From positions 305,461 to 369,460 of the forward strand of contig NZ_AXAP01000001.1 in NCBI RefSeq assembly GCF_000472865.1: a stretch of 64,000 nt of DNA, given 5' to 3'. Numbering within the stretch: position 1 is the first letter of the stretch; every line of letters starts with the position of its first letter. The notes under the pieces are model-generated. The model ran no database searches and was not told the DNA's origin. It saw nothing but the letters and a program-made list of their open reading frames with translations. Positions 13,862 through 22,840 of this stretch are shown one piece after another. The position numbers were made by a program, and so were the translations under genes. The stretch comes from Bradyrhizobium elkanii WSM2783. Lineage in GTDB: Bacteria; Pseudomonadota; Alphaproteobacteria; Rhizobiales; Xanthobacteraceae.

Positions 13862-16800
13862 TCAGCTCTTGACCATATCCCCCAGCATGTTTGCCGCGAC
13901 CGTCAGCTTGGCGAGCGTCAGGCCGCTGGCTGCGATTTCCTCGACCGAGCGGCGGATGCGCGTGGCTTCAGGATGAGCGGCGAGCCAGTCGCCCGCGGCT
14001 TGCTGGCCGCATTGGCCGGTTGCCAGCATGTCCGCAGCCAGTCTTCTTTCGGCGGCGGCGATCTGGTCGACGGCGCGATCAATGGCGAGGCGTTCGTAAT
14101 TGTCGTTTGCCGACACGCTGCGCGCGGCGGCGATGAGGCGATCGAGGCGGAAATTGGCCTCGGCGGCGAAGAAGGTCGTAGCGGCCTCGCCGATGGTCCG
14201 GCCGGTGCGCTCCGCGACGGTTACGATATCCGGTGCCGAGACCAGGGCGTCGAGATCAGCGAGCTCGATCGCGAGCTCGCCCGGGACGCCGGCATCGATC
14301 AGGTCCTGCCGCCGCTTGCTGCGCCCGGCCTGCACGTCGTCCGGCAGGGTCTTATCCAATCCGGCGGCGATTTCGCGGATGCTCGGGCCGAAGCGGGCGA
14401 TGACCGCGTCCAGACCCGATTTGAAATCGACGTTGCGCACGTACCAGAGCATACGTGAGACCAGCAGATCTTGAATCGCCGCGTAGAGGCCAAGTTGCAC
14501 TTGCCCGGCGATGCGAGTGTCCAGCCCATCGATCGCGTCATTGAGCCGCTTCAGGCCGTAGCACTCGTCAACCGCCACGAAGGCCATGACAATCGTCGAC
14601 ACATCGGCATCCGTCTCGTCGATCAGGCGCACGACACAGGCCGGGCCGCCGCGATTGACAAAAGCATTGGCGAGATTGGTTGCGATAATCTCCCGGCGAA
14701 GGCGATGCTGTTCCACTGCAGCGGGGAATTTGTCCTGAACCTCGCGCGGGAAGTATTCGGATAGTTCGCGGGCGAGATATGGATCATCAGGCACGCTGGT
14801 GACGAGCAGATCGTCGTAAAGTGTCAGCTTGGCGTAAGCGAGCAGAACGGCCAGCTCTGGCCGAGTCAAGGATTGGCCGCGCCGGGCGCGTTCGGCAATC
14901 GCCGCATCGTCCGGCAGGAATTCCACGGCGCGGCTGAGGAGGCCGCGCTGCTCGAGCGATTGCATCAGCCGCGTGAGGAAGCCGGTCTCGGCGAGGCCCT
15001 TGCGTTCGGCCAGCGAAAGCGCCAGCGTCTGCAGATAATTGTTGCGCAACACCAGGGCGCCGACCTCATCGGTCATCGCGGCAAGCAGCATGTTGCGGTC
15101 GTTCGGACTGAGGCGTCCCTCGCGTTCGGGGCGCGCCAGTGCAATCTTGATATTGACCTCGACATCGGAGGTGTTGACCCCGGCCGAATTGTCGATGGCG
15201 TCGGTGTTGAGCTTGACGCCTTTCTGCGCGGCTTCGATGCGGCCACGCTGCGTAACGCCGAGATTGGCCCCTTCGCCGATCACCCGCGCGCGGATATCAG
15301 CGCCGGTGACACGGATCGGATCGTTGGCGCGATCGCCGACCTGGTCGTCGCTTTCCCCTGATGCGCGGATATAGGTGCCGATGCCGCCAAACCAGAGAAG
15401 GTCGACGCGTGCCTTGAGGATCGCCGTGATCACCTCGAAAGGCGTGGCCTGCGGCTTGTCGAGATCAAGCAAGGTCCGCACTTCCGGCGCCAGCGGGATT
15501 GCCTTGAGCGAACGCGAGAATACCCCGCCGCCCGGCGAGATCTTTGACTTGTCGTAGTCCTGCCAACTCGACCGCGGCAGGTCGAACAGGCGTTGGCGCT
15601 CGGCGTTGCTGGCGGCGAGATCGGGTGAAGGGTCGATGAAAATATCGCGGTGATCGAAAGCCGCAATGAGCCTGGTCGCCGGCGAGAGCAGCATGCCATT
15701 GCCGAAGACGTCTCCGGACATGTCGCCGACGCCGACAGCGGTGAAGGGCTTGGTCTGGATATCCGTGCCGAGTTCGCGGAAATGGCGCTTGACCGCTTCC
15801 CACGCGCCGCGCGCAGTGATGCCCATTTTCTTGTGATCATAGCCCTGGCTGCCGCCGGAGGCGAAAGCGTCGCCAAGCCAGTGTCCCTTCTCCGTCGAGA
15901 TCGCGTTGGCGATGTCGGAAAAGGTCGCGGTGCCCTTGTCGGCTGCGACAACGAGATAGGGGTCGTCGCCATCGTGCCGCACGGTGTCTTCGGGCGGCAC
16001 GATGGTGTCGCCGTCGAGATTGTCGGTGAGTTCAAGCAGCGAGCGAACGAAGATGCGGTAGGCTTCGGTGCCTTCCGCCATCCAGGCCTCGCGATTGGAA
16101 GGAGGTGGCAGACGTTTGGGCACGAAACCGCCCTTGGCGCCGACCGGCACGATAACAGCGTTCTTGACCTGCTGCGCCTTGACCAGACCGAGGATCTCGG
16201 TGCGGAAATCCTGCGGCCGGTCGGACCAGCGTAGTCCGCCGCGCGCGACCTTGCCAAAACGCAGATGAATGCCCTCGACACGCGGCGAATAGACGAAGAT
16301 CTCGTAGAGCGGCTGGGGTGCAGGCAGCTCCTCAATCTTGCGCGCGTCGAATTTAACGGAGATCACCGGCCGCGGATGCCCGTCCGGACCGAGCTGCCAT
16401 AGATTGGTGCGGATGGCGGCCTGCACCAGGTTGGTGAAACGGCGCAGAATACGGTCTTCATCCAGTGAGGCGACGGATTTGAGCTGCTCTTCAATCTCGG
16501 CGAGCAGGGCCGTCTCGCGCGCCGAGCGCTCGGCATCGGTCGCCGTGAGGCGTGGGTCGAAGCGAGCCTGGAACAGAGCGACAATGCTGGTGGTGATCGC
16601 GGTGTTCTTGCGCAGAGTCTCCCACATGTAGTCCTGAGTGAACGGGACGCGGATCTGATGCAGGTAGCGGGAGAGCGCGCGGATGGCCGAGACTTCGCGC
16701 CAGCTCAGGACCGTGCGCAGGATCAGCGCGTTGTATCCGTCGGATTCGGCGCGATCGCCCACGACCGCCATGATCGAGGCTTCCAGGCGTCGGGCGAATT

Positions 16801-18679
16801 CCGCGGTGATGACGATCGGCTTGCCATCATTGGTCTCGATCGTCATGTCGTGCAGCCAAACCGGTGCAGGTGAGGGTGTGGCGCTCGGCCTGATCTCATA
16901 GGTGCGCTCGTTCACGACGCGCAGGCCGTGATTTTCGATCACCGGCACCCGATACGACAGCGACAAGGGCGCGCCGCGCGAAAAGACCTTGAGGCCGAAG
17001 CGCGTCGGATCGTCGCCGTCGATGCGGTGAACCGAAAGTGCCACGGAGCGAGCGGCAGTGAGCTTTTCGATGATGGCGATATCGGCAATCGCCTGAGAGG
17101 TGTCGAAGACCTCGGTATAGCCGCCGGTAAAGGCTCGTGCATAACGGTTGGCGATCAGGCGGGCTCGCATGCCGTCAGCGGTGGTCGCAAGCGCGGCTTT
17201 CAGCTTGTCAGCCCATGTTGCGGCGATGGCGCTGATTCCGGATTCGAGCGTGGCGCGCTCGATGACAGGCGTATCGCCCTCAAAGCGCGCAATGATGTAG
17301 TGGATGCGGGCAAGCGACCCTTCAGGGAAAGCTGCGTAGGAGGCTGCCACTTGCCCGTTATAGACCCGCGCCAGGAAGCCTGCGACGCGTGTACGGACGT
17401 CGGTGTCGTATTTGTCACGCGGAATGAAGACGAGGATGGAGACGAAACGGTTGAATTTATCCGCCCGCACTAGCGCGCGCACGCGGGGACGCTCATAGAG
17501 CGTCAGGATTTCCATGACGAAATTGTAGAGAGTCTCGACGTCGACCTGGACCAGCTCGTCGCGCGGATATTCTTCAAGGATATGCAGGAGCGCCTTGCCC
17601 GAATGGCTGTCCGGCTCGAAGCCGGCGCGTTCGAGTACCTGCGCCACTTTGTGGCGGACATAGGGGATCTGCCGCACCGAACGGGTATAGGCGGCCGAGG
17701 TAAACAGGCCGACGAGGCGCAATTCGCCGTCGAGCCGGCCGTCGGGCGTAAAGAGCTTGATGCCCACATAGTCCATCCGGGCGCGGCGATGGACGCGGCT
17801 GCTCACATTGGCCTTGATGACGATGAGCAGGGTAGGCTCTCGCATGAATGCGCGGATCTCCGACGTCATCACCACCATTTCGGCGCCGCGGCGCAGGACC
17901 TTCACATCGGGATCGCGCAGGATGCCGAGGCCTTCGCCGGTGGTGATGCCGTCCGGCGCATCGCTATCCGGCGCGAAGCGGTATTCGCGCAGGCCGAGAA
18001 AAGTGAAATTGTCGGCGCACAGCCATTGCAGGAACTGGGTGGCTTCGGCGACCTCGTCGATCGGCATCGGCGGCGGATTGGAACTGAAGGTCTTGATCGC
18101 CTGCTCGACGCGGGCGCGCATGGCGCGCCAGTCGGTGACGCAGGCGCGCACGTCACTCAGCGTCTTGGTGAGGCCGTCGATCAGCTTCTGGCGGTCAGCC
18201 TCGGCGTCCAGGCGTGCGATGTGGAAGTGAATGAGGCTTTCGCGCTCGCCGTTTACCCCCTCGGGGAGCGTCTCGCCGTAGAAATGCAGCAGCTTGCCCT
18301 GCTCGTTGCGCTCGACGGCAATGATCGGGTGGGCGACCAGCGTGACCTCGATGCCCTGCTCGGCGAGCTCCGCCATCGTGGAATCGAACAGGAAGGGCAT
18401 GTTGTCGTTGAGTATTTCCAGCACGGAGATCTCGCGTCCGTCTGGCATCATCGGATTGATAACGCGGATGTCGGCACGATCAGCGGTACGCCGCTGCACA
18501 TGTTCCCAGGCTTGTTCTGCCAAAAAGGCCAGCGACACGGCATCGTAGTTGGCGAGGTCTTCGATGTTACTGTGGCCAAACAGAAGCTCGGCAAAGGCTC
18601 GTGGCGTCTTGCCCGGCTGCACGCTCCCGCCGGCCTCGTGGATCAGGGTTGCTCGGGCCTTGTCGTCACGCCACGCCAT
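13862..18679 (-). CDS. NAD-dependent glutamate dehydrogenase, giant (GDH-180 type)
   Basis: A 1605-residue catabolic enzyme converting L-glutamate to 2-oxoglutarate and ammonia with NAD+. Length and sequence match the L-GDH family first defined in Streptomyces and Pseudomonas. The N-terminal 700 residues are regulatory (ACT-like repeats). The catalytic core follows, with FGKVARGGLRWSDR, VPVGAKGGFVPKRLP (substrate-binding lysine region), VVAADKGTATFSDIAN and GDMSGDVFGNGMLLS, then a helical C-terminal region. The start at 18679 (MAWRDD) follows GGAGGACG; four upstream codons are open. It appears monocistronic. The product lets the cell use amino acids as carbon and nitrogen source; allosteric control in this family is by amino acids. 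Confidence 0.96.
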   Translation of the reverse strand: MAWRDDKARATLIHEAGGSVQPGKTPRAFAELLFGHSNIEDLANYDAVSLAFLAEQAWEHVQRRTADRADIRVINPMMPDGREISVLEILNDNMPFLFDSTMAELAEQGIEVTLVAHPIIAVERNEQGKLLHFYGETLPEGVNGERESLIHFHIARLDAEADRQKLIDGLTKTLSDVRACVTDWRAMRARVEQAIKTFSSNPPPMPIDEVAEATQFLQWLCADNFTFLGLREYRFAPDSDAPDGITTGEGLGILRDPDVKVLRRGAEMVVMTSEIRAFMREPTLLIVIKANVSSRVHRRARMDYVGIKLFTPDGRLDGELRLVGLFTSAAYTRSVRQIPYVRHKVAQVLERAGFEPDSHSGKALLHILEEYPRDELVQVDVETLYNFVMEILTLYERPRVRALVRADKFNRFVSILVFIPRDKYDTDVRTRVAGFLARVYNGQVAASYAAFPEGSLARIHYIIARFEGDTPVIERATLESGISAIAATWADKLKAALATTADGMRARLIANRYARAFTGGYTEVFDTSQAIADIAIIEKLTAARSVALSVHRIDGDDPTRFGLKVFSRGAPLSLSYRVPVIENHGLRVVNERTYEIRPSATPSPAPVWLHDMTIETNDGKPIVITAEFARRLEASIMAVVGDRAESDGYNALILRTVLSWREVSAIRALSRYLHQIRVPFTQDYMWETLRKNTAITTSIVALFQARFDPRLTATDAERSARETALLAEIEEQLKSVASLDEDRILRRFTNLVQAAIRTNLWQLGPDGHPRPVISVKFDARKIEELPAPQPLYEIFVYSPRVEGIHLRFGKVARGGLRWSDRPQDFRTEILGLVKAQQVKNAVIVPVGAKGGFVPKRLPPPSNREAWMAEGTEAYRIFVRSLLELTDNLDGDTIVPPEDTVRHDGDDPYLVVAADKGTATFSDIANAISTEKGHWLGDAFASGGSQGYDHKKMGITARGAWEAVKRHFRELGTDIQTKPFTAVGVGDMSGDVFGNGMLLSPATRLIAAFDHRDIFIDPSPDLAASNAERQRLFDLPRSSWQDYDKSKISPGGGVFSRSLKAIPLAPEVRTLLDLDKPQATPFEVITAILKARVDLLWFGGIGTYIRASGESDDQVGDRANDPIRVTGADIRARVIGEGANLGVTQRGRIEAAQKGVKLNTDAIDNSAGVNTSDVEVNIKIALARPEREGRLSPNDRNMLLAAMTDEVGALVLRNNYLQTLALSLAERKGLAETGFLTRLMQSLEQRGLLSRAVEFLPDDAAIAERARRGQSLTRPELAVLLAYAKLTLYDDLLVTSVPDDPYLARELSEYFPREVQDKFPAAVEQHRLRREIIATNLANAFVNRGGPACVVRLIDETDADVSTIVMAFVAVDECYGLKRLNDAIDGLDTRIAGQVQLGLYAAIQDLLVSRMLWYVRNVDFKSGLDAVIARFGPSIREIAAGLDKTLPDDVQAGRSKRRQDLIDAGVPGELAIELADLDALVSAPDIVTVAERTGRTIGEAATTFFAAEANFRLDRLIAAARSVSANDNYERLAIDRAVDQIAAAERRLAADMLATGQCGQQAAGDWLAAHPEATRIRRSVEEIAASGLTLAKLTVAANMLGDMVKS

Positions 18680-19307
18680 AACGTCCTCCACTTCCCGCGC
18701 CGGCCGACCGCAGTCACGATCGCCTGCCTGATTTCGGAGTGCATCTCTTCGAGCGCCGTCGTCTTGATCTCAGTTGATTGCGTAAGCCAAATCCTTGGTC
18801 GCGGAGCCGCGATAGCTCCTGATGTCCGATGTTATATCATCTTCGCGGGAGCAAGGGGTGAGCTGTCGTCAGCGCACCGATAGGCATTGCGGTGCAGCGT
18901 GAAGCCGAAATCGGTGCCGTCGACTCTCGCGGGCAGTCTGGAAAGCACAGGAATTTCAATCGCGTATGAAAGTCGCTGTTGATAACGACCTGCAGGTCGC
19001 AGGCAAGGCGTCGGCTGGCTTCACCGCGCCCGCGGGCCTGGCGCACCGACGCGTCCGTTTTCCGATCGTTGTCACGCGCCACTGCTCGAGGAGGGGCGAA
19101 CGGATGCTGAAGAACGCGCTGTGTTGTTGTCAGCGGTCGCGATCTGGAGGATTGCGCAATGAGGCCGTAAGTAATGTCATCATCCACTTCGCGAAAGGGA
19201 CTTGTTCATGGAGATGAACCGCAGCTAAACGGCTGGGTATTATGTCGCAGCCCGGAACGTGGCGCTCCTTGTGGGATTGAACTTCACACACGAAATGGAG
19301 TGCGACC
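18680..19307. other. 628-bp gap between divergent genes
   Basis: It contains the promoter regions of the glutamate dehydrogenase (left) and the His-rich protein (right). A 37-codon frame from ATG 19104 has an AGGAGG-like site before it but unremarkable content. A minus-strand frame around 18950-18838 reads ...DGTDFGFTLHRNAYRC..., somewhat protein-like, without a start. I do not call a gene here. Confidence 0.45.
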
Positions 19308-19649
19308 ATGAAGAGGTTAGCGATCACGTTGGCGGTCGGTGCTGCAGCGCTGATTGGTAGTTCGGCCGCAAATGCGGCAGATCGGCAGGCGGCGGCGAAG
19401 GCGGGCAGCTATGAGAGCCGGTCCACCGATCTGAGCGCTCGTGGAAGGGGCCATCACCACCATCACTACGGAATGCACCGTCATCACCACCACTACGGTT
19501 ACCACCGCTATGGCTATCATCGCTATGGCTACCACCGCCATGGCTATTATCGCCCATACTACAACAGCTATGGATATCAGCGGCCGTACTACGGCGGCGG
19601 ACCAGGTGTCACCTTCAGCTTCGGTACCGGCGGTTATCGCGGCTGGTAG
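19308..19649 (+). CDS. Secreted histidine/tyrosine-rich small protein
   Basis: A 113-residue protein with a signal peptide (MKRLAITLAVGAAALIGSSA, cleavage about ANA-AD) and a very unusual mature part. A HHHHHYGMHRHHHHYGYHR run is followed by tandem 'YGYHR' units and a glycine-rich tail (GGGPGVTFSFGTGGYRGW). GGAG lies upstream of the ATG. Such His/Tyr-rich exported proteins are frequent in Bradyrhizobiaceae; their role is not settled. Binding Zn, Ni or Cu in the periplasm is a reasonable inference from composition. A strong terminator follows at once, so it is a single-gene unit. Confidence 0.8.
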   Translation: MKRLAITLAVGAAALIGSSAANAADRQAAAKAGSYESRSTDLSARGRGHHHHHYGMHRHHHHYGYHRYGYHRYGYHRHGYYRPYYNSYGYQRPYYGGGPGVTFSFGTGGYRGW

Positions 19650-19656
19650 CGGAGAA

Positions 19657-19683
19657 AGAAAGCCCGCGACGCGCGGGCTTTCT
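19657..19683 (+). terminator. Strong intrinsic terminator
   Basis: Perfect 12-bp stem AGAAAGCCCGCG / CGCGGGCTTTCT with an ACG loop, beginning 8 bases after the His-rich gene stop. T-rich sequence follows on the plus strand and A-rich on the other, so it may act in both directions. Confidence 0.88.
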
Positions 19684-19749
19684 TCTTACATCTGGCTGAC
19701 TTGATAAGCGCGAACCGTATCGGTGATCATCGCCGACCAGCGCTAAAGA

Positions 19750-21333
19750 CTAATCGGCGGCCAGAACGCTGTTAGGGGCGCTCCGCGATCGGGCTGGCTC
19801 CCGTCGAGCTGCATCACTCCCAGAGGATGCCGAAACGGCCGGTGCAGGTCCGTCCACGAAAGCCATGATCTTCGGCTGCACCCGCGATCCGTCTATCACC
19901 TCGAGTTGGCCGCAGCGATTCAGCGTGTGCAGCTTCCTGCCTGGCCATGCAGGCCCTGGCTTAAGGGAGTGCCGAACGACCTGTCTGAACGTGGTCGGCG
20001 ACAGTTCGAGAACTTCGGCAAGACCGAGCGCTGCGCCATATCCGTCGGAGCAATCCTGGACCGGTCGCCACAGGCTTCCATTAATGGTCACAAAGTTGCC
20101 CGCCGGTCGCGCGCTTGCGCGGTCCATCAGAACCGGATTGCTCGCATGTGGCAGCCACGGTCCGAAGAGTTGCTCGGCATAAAAGATCGCCAACGTATCG
20201 GAATAGCCTCCGGTGCCGTCGCGCCAGGCGCCGAACAGATAGTACATGCCGTTGTGCCGCGTGATGGTCACGTCGGCCAGTTCAAGCCCTGACAGCAGCG
20301 TGCGGTGACGCTCCCATTTGTCCGGAAACCGAACGCACTTGTAAACCGCGACGTCCCGATGCTCTGTGCTCTCCGGGATCATCCAGAGTTCGCCATTGTC
20401 CTCGATCAGAAAGGGATAGGACAGATGCCATGGCTCTTCCAGCACGGGGACGACGTTTGCGACCGGACCAGTGCGGTCGAACTCGACCGCGGAAATGATG
20501 CCCTTGCCCACCCGGTGATCGAGATCTTCGAAGAAAACGAATGTGCTTCCCTTCCATTTGACGGGGAAGGGATCGGCGTAGAAATGATCTCCGGGATCCC
20601 CGAGCACTTTCCAGTCGGGCCCGGATAGATCTCCGGTTCGCCACACGTCGGCATTTTCACTGTAGCGCCATCCGATATGCCAATGAGGCGCATAGCAGCA
20701 AAGGTGATATATTTCTTTCGCGATCGATACGGCCAGGCCGCGCAGAACATAGGTGGCCGCCGGTCGTGGGGTGCTTTTGCCGGTCGACGACGCCAGCTCC
20801 GGAACTAGTCTTGGCACTCCTGACAGGATCGCTGTCAGCATGGTCATGGTTCGCGCCATGACTGTTTCGAGCGCACCGCTCAAGCCGACTGCGATTTCTC
20901 CGGACGGATGACCGCGATCGAGCACCGTGCCGTCGAGTTCATTGACGATTTCGATAATCGGCAAGTCACCCGCGAGTATGGCTGCCAGCGCTGCAGTTTC
21001 CCCTGGTATCCCATTGAACTGCGGGCGCAGATATAGCCGGGCGGAGCAGTCCGGATCGCGGCCGGCGCGTGTAAAGTCGACAATCACGTCGGCCTTGCCG
21101 GCCTGGGCCTGCGACCGTTCCGGGATGACTTTCAGTTTGTCGGCGCCGCTGCGCTGGCCTCTCCGCAATACCATCCGTTCAAGTTCGAACAGCGCCTCCA
21201 AGCCAGCAGGCCGAGATTCCGAAGTTGTTGTCCACGCGATTTGAACCGGGACGTCCCGGCCGCCGACGGACAGCGCCTCGCGGGACATCCACCGCCGTGC
21301 ATGCTCGCGTTCGCAGCGAAATTCGATAATCAT
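19750..21333 (-). CDS. GINT1-N-type beta-propeller protein of a polysaccharide cluster
   Basis: A 527-residue protein. From about residue 225 on it shows a five-bladed propeller of the type annotated as 'glucosamine inositolphosphorylceramide transferase 1 N-terminal'. Features are DHFYADPFPVKWKGSTFVF (with ADPF), FFEDLDHRVGKG, LEEPWHLSYPFLIEDNG, LWMIPESTEHRDVAVYKC and LADVTITRHNGMYYLFGA. These domains resemble GH32/43-like folds and occur in cell-surface glycan clusters, often joined to a formyltransferase-like half. The first 200 residues here (KADVIVDFTRAG, GDLPIIEIVNELDG) may be a degenerate version of that. It lies downstream of the GT4 gene (40-base gap) and is probably co-transcribed. 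Likely role: sugar modification or transfer in exopolysaccharide synthesis, inferred from context. Confidence 0.66.
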   Translation of the reverse strand: MIIEFRCEREHARRWMSREALSVGGRDVPVQIAWTTTSESRPAGLEALFELERMVLRRGQRSGADKLKVIPERSQAQAGKADVIVDFTRAGRDPDCSARLYLRPQFNGIPGETAALAAILAGDLPIIEIVNELDGTVLDRGHPSGEIAVGLSGALETVMARTMTMLTAILSGVPRLVPELASSTGKSTPRPAATYVLRGLAVSIAKEIYHLCCYAPHWHIGWRYSENADVWRTGDLSGPDWKVLGDPGDHFYADPFPVKWKGSTFVFFEDLDHRVGKGIISAVEFDRTGPVANVVPVLEEPWHLSYPFLIEDNGELWMIPESTEHRDVAVYKCVRFPDKWERHRTLLSGLELADVTITRHNGMYYLFGAWRDGTGGYSDTLAIFYAEQLFGPWLPHASNPVLMDRASARPAGNFVTINGSLWRPVQDCSDGYGAALGLAEVLELSPTTFRQVVRHSLKPGPAWPGRKLHTLNRCGQLEVIDGSRVQPKIMAFVDGPAPAVSASSGSDAARREPARSRSAPNSVLAAD

Positions 21334-21372
21334 GTCCGGCCCATCTGCGCTCTTGTGCCTAATGCGTGCCGA

Positions 21373-22560
21373 TCAAACAGCCTGGCTGAGAATTTGGACG
21401 TATTCCTCCACCATGCTGTCTACCGAATAGCGCGACCTCAGGCCCTTGGCGTTTTGCCGCAGTTCGTCGCGCAACGTTCTGTTTGTTAAAATTGCGGAAA
21501 CGGCGGCCGATAATTCCGCATTGTCCGAGGCATCGACAAAGAGCGCCGTGGGTTTTCCTTCAAACGACAGCACCTCTCGCAAAACGGGGAGATCGTTCAC
21601 GACGGAAGGAACACCTGCGTTCGCGGCTTCAACCGCGGCGAGGCCAAAGGTTTCAGCTTGCGTCGGGAACACGAACACGTCGAGGCAGGCAAGAAAGTCG
21701 GCCATCCGCCGCGGCGGAATCTCGCCGACAAGATGCAATCTGTCGGATACTTTCAACTCGTCTGCCAACAGCCTCAGCCGTTCCTCGTCGGCGCCTTGTC
21801 CAGCCAGCGCAAGATGCCAGGACGGTTCACTGCCTAAGAGACGTATTGCGGCATCGAGCCGTTTGTGGGGGTGCAATCTCGCAGCGCAACCGAGCAGCAC
21901 GCGATCCGGCGGCAGTTTGAACTGTTGCCGCGCGATATCCTTCGGCAGATCGAGCGATTTGTCGTCGAAGCCGTGTGGGACATGCTTCATGCGCGATCGA
22001 TAGGGGGCGGGGTAGCGCGCGTACTCACGCTCCATCTCCCGCGAGTTGAGCGTTATGCAATCGTAGAAGCCGACGCTGCCCATGACGATGTCGGCGGCGC
22101 GGACAGGCCAGCTCATCGACATCGCGGATGAAACCTGGTTGGCAATAACCGGAGCGCGACAGACGAGGCGCGATACGCCTCCGCCGATCACATTACCAAA
22201 ATGCTGGAAGGTGAGGACGACATCGGGTCTGATGGCCCTGATATGGCCGCCGAGCTTCCACAGCATCCGGAGCAGCGCCACCGGATTTCCTGGCCGGTTC
22301 TGCGCGCAATAGAACGTGTTCGGCGGCTCGTCGAAGGAATCTGACTTGCGGAAGAAGAAGAGATTGAAGACCTCATAGCCGCGCGCCGTCAGGCCGGCAC
22401 CAAGCAGCCTTGTGATCTCCTGAGCACCGGCGTTCTCCGCCTGGGTCTGCACCAGAACGACACGTCGCTTTGGCTTGATGCTGTTTGACCGATCGCGTGA
22501 CGCTGCCGACGATCGTATCGGTGCCTCGCGCAATTCTGTGCTTGGCTGGTAACGGAACAC
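21373..22560 (-). CDS. Glycosyltransferase family 4
   Basis: A 395-residue GT-B-fold enzyme that transfers a sugar from a nucleotide donor. The C-terminal donor domain shows LLGCAARLHPHKRLDAAIRL, HLALAGQGADEERL, VGEIPPRRMADFLACLDVFV and the FPTQAETFGLAAVEAANAG segment with the EX7E retaining-GT signature. The N-terminal acceptor domain contains GAQEITRLLGAGLTARGYEV. The start is GTG 22560 after GAGGAAT. It pairs with the propeller protein downstream and faces away from the Wzc-like gene. Donor and acceptor sugars cannot be read from sequence. Within the cluster it likely builds the repeat unit on the lipid carrier at the cytoplasmic face. Confidence 0.9.
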   Translation of the reverse strand: MFRYQPSTELREAPIRSSAASRDRSNSIKPKRRVVLVQTQAENAGAQEITRLLGAGLTARGYEVFNLFFFRKSDSFDEPPNTFYCAQNRPGNPVALLRMLWKLGGHIRAIRPDVVLTFQHFGNVIGGGVSRLVCRAPVIANQVSSAMSMSWPVRAADIVMGSVGFYDCITLNSREMEREYARYPAPYRSRMKHVPHGFDDKSLDLPKDIARQQFKLPPDRVLLGCAARLHPHKRLDAAIRLLGSEPSWHLALAGQGADEERLRLLADELKVSDRLHLVGEIPPRRMADFLACLDVFVFPTQAETFGLAAVEAANAGVPSVVNDLPVLREVLSFEGKPTALFVDASDNAELSAAVSAILTNRTLRDELRQNAKGLRSRYSVDSMVEEYVQILSQAV

Positions 22561-22840
22561 GGATTCCTCAACGGTTGAGGGAGTGGGGATTCTTCCCCGA
22601 TTTTCGCAATGCCTATCACGCGATGCTCGGTCCTACACCGGCCAGCGCACAATGGGGTTAATGCAGCGCATCTCGCTCACAGGGGAGATGTCGTTGCATC
22701 CGCGCGGAACATAGAGCCAGTTCGTTAACTAATTGGTTACGGCGTTGGCGAGAGAGGGTAACCGCCGATTAACCATAGATATTTACGTTGGGGGCAGGGC
22801 CACTGAACAGTGTCTGCCAGTTGAATTCGAGTCAAAACCC

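Noticed and set aside
14471..16234. Several 100-300-codon frames opposite the glutamate dehydrogenase
   Set aside because: They arise from codon bias in a long GC-rich gene; none has a start signal or recognisable domain.
17582..18883. 433-codon plus-strand frame
   Set aside because: It lies antisense within the glutamate dehydrogenase gene, lacks domain features, and its composition is that of a GC-rich shadow frame.
18838..19187. Minus-strand 116-codon frame and a nearby ...DGTDFGFTLHRNAYRC... stretch
   Set aside because: No start site or family. The stretch is in a different frame from the open ORF, so no gene is called.
19441..19560. Tandem CAT/CAC-rich repeats that could look like a CRISPR or minisatellite
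   Set aside because: They are codons for the His/Tyr repeats of a secreted protein; no spacer structure.
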